This document shows positions 6,362-7,297 of a DNA stretch of 7,297 bases, piece by piece. Source of the stretch: Bacillaceae bacterium UBA7792. Its GTDB lineage: Bacteria > Bacillota > Bacilli > Bacillales > Cytobacillaceae. Position numbers and translations under genes: made by a program. The notes below the pieces were generated by a model. That model made no database searches. It had not been told where the DNA came from and saw nothing but the letters and a program-made list of their open reading frames with translations. The stretch's first letter is position 1, and the number at the start of each line of letters is the position of its first letter. The stretch lies in contig DLCS01000001.1 of the NCBI GenBank assembly GCA_002480735.1, positions 1 through 7,297 on the forward strand. Direction: 5' to 3'.

Positions 6362-7297
6362 TCTTAATCTCTCCATTTATCTTTAAATCTGAATCTATTA
6401 AATAATAAAGAACCTTCCAGCTCCTATACCAATCTCCAATTTCCGCTTCAGCATGATTCATATCCTTCCACGCATTCGTTAATGTTGGACTGTAAATGCG
6501 ATTGGCATCGGGCCGTAATTGGCAATTATTTAAACGCCGCTTCAAAAAGGTACCTGGTACCGCTTCTTCAATGTCGTTGAAAATCGAGGGGCAGTAGTCC
6601 TTTCTTGAACCGGTGTGCGGAGTTGCCCGGGCCCAGTCTTCAATGGCTCTTTTTCGTTCTTCCTCTCCAAATAAGATCTGATAAAGGCGCTTTCCAAGCA
6701 GGATTCTTTCATGTAAGCTTTCAAAACGATGGAGCGTTTCACCGACTAGCTTGATTTGCCCATTCTCTTGATAAGGAAAAAGAATATGATTCATAGAGAG
6801 TAGGTCTTGTAGCATGAATTCAAGGGAATCAAAGACCTCTTTTTTAAATGTAGGATGATGAATGACCCGTCCTTCTAAGTAGCTTTGCTCGTTGATGACG
6901 AGAGATATTGTTAAGACGTATTGATTACGGTGATACCAAAAATCATTCCAAATGGTCTCCATATAGGTAGACACATGAAAATGGGGCAATAAATGAAATA
7001 GATTTTCTCCCCTCCTTAAGCATTCCTCGTAAAGAAGAAACTGGGGATAGGCATCCTGAAAAATAAGCCAATTGCCTCGTTCTAAAAAGGAAAAAAAACT
7101 CTTCGCTTCTTTATTTGTCAACAGCCTCGTATGCAGACCTCCTTTTAAATCGGTCATATTCCAGCCTCCATTTCGCGAAACCATATGACCTAAAAAGGCC
7201 CATTGAATTTCGGGATACTGGAGATAAAAGTCTAGGTAAGCCTTTGTCCTCGTTACATTATTTAAGTTCCATTGCTCTGTTTTCGCTTGAATTCTTT
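6288..7297 (-). CDS. DUF2515 (YppC-like) protein, 5' end outside window
   Basis: The frame is open from the right edge to a TAA at 6290-6288. The Met at 7184 is internal, because 37 more codons upstream read in frame, including NNVTRTKAYLDFYLQYPEIQ and then WAFLGHMVSRNGGWNMTDLKG, which is highly characteristic of this family. In total 335 residues are visible. Further family-like blocks, numbered from that Met, are HTGSRKDYCPSIF (190-202) and CQLRPDANRIYSPTLTNAWKD (from 221). There is no clear membrane segment or signal peptide in the visible part, and the protein is rich in aromatic and basic residues. DUF2515 includes B. subtilis YppC. No biochemical function is established that I know of, and none is proposed. 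It may be a paralogue rather than YppC itself, since the recU/ponA neighbours of yppC are not seen here. The membrane-protein gene downstream overlaps its 3' end. Confidence 0.88.
   Translation of the reverse strand, partial: RIQAKTEQWNLNNVTRTKAYLDFYLQYPEIQWAFLGHMVSRNGGWNMTDLKGGLHTRLLTNKEAKSFFSFLERGNWLIFQDAYPQFLLYEECLRRGENLFHLLPHFHVSTYMETIWNDFWYHRNQYVLTISLVINEQSYLEGRVIHHPTFKKEVFDSLEFMLQDLLSMNHILFPYQENGQIKLVGETLHRFESLHERILLGKRLYQILFGEEERKRAIEDWARATPHTGSRKDYCPSIFNDIEEAVPGTFLKRRLNNCQLRPDANRIYSPTLTNAWKDMNHAEAEIGDWYRSWKVLYYLIDSDLKINGEIKNEYCKTLEKLELAAIAKKAIPFLD

Noticed and set aside
6544..6557. GGTACC repeated twice within 13 bases
   Set aside because: It lies inside the DUF2515 coding region, where it encodes a conserved-looking stretch (EAVPGTFL). 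The restriction-site-like repeat is coincidental.
1..7297. Search for mobile elements, tRNA/rRNA genes, CRISPR repeats or a defence or biosynthetic island
   Set aside because: No transposase, integrase, long terminal inverted repeats, regularly spaced repeats or tRNA-like cloverleaf was seen. All long frames belong to housekeeping or conserved Bacillaceae families.

Overview
The window looks like an ordinary chromosomal segment of a Bacillaceae bacterium (Bacillus or a close relative). The reasons are a partial response regulator that reads like B. subtilis DesR, a DUF2515 (YppC-like) protein known mainly from Bacillaceae, strong AGGAGG-type ribosome binding sites, frequent TTG starts and moderate-to-low GC content. 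There is no sign of a mobile element, rRNA, tRNA or CRISPR array.

Layout from left to right. (1) The 3' end of a DesR-like LuxR/NarL-type regulator runs in from the left edge on the plus strand. An unrecognised 82-residue plus-strand gene follows, with a possible sigma-A promoter of its own. (2) A bidirectional terminator hairpin at about 663-700 separates it from a convergent minus-strand gene for a membrane-anchored PAS-GGDEF diguanylate cyclase. (3) An AT-rich divergent control region (about 2226-2403) leads into a plus-strand cassette of three catabolic genes: a thiolase, an ALDH3-class aldehyde dehydrogenase and a hydroxymethylglutaryl-CoA (HMG-CoA) lyase. (4) A compact hairpin that contains both stop codons separates this cassette from two convergent minus-strand genes. 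These are a small multi-pass membrane protein and, upstream and overlapping it, a DUF2515 protein that continues past the right edge.

How the genes work together. HMG-CoA lyase releases acetyl-CoA and acetoacetate, the last step of leucine breakdown. Once acetoacetate is activated to acetoacetyl-CoA, the thiolase can split it to two acetyl-CoA. The aldehyde dehydrogenase would feed in an acid from an aldehyde. The cassette therefore looks like a carbon-salvage unit for a branched or fatty substrate, but the activating CoA-transferase or ligase and the upstream leucine-pathway enzymes are not in the window, so the substrate is unknown. The DesR-like regulator (membrane fluidity) and the diguanylate cyclase (c-di-GMP signalling) are separate transcription units with no evident tie to the cassette.

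I found no clearly new biological system. The points most worth checking are an unusual Gly-to-Trp change next to the catalytic cysteine of the aldehyde dehydrogenase, the hairpin shared by two convergent stop codons, a perfect intra-operon hairpin after the thiolase, and the composition of the three-gene cassette itself.
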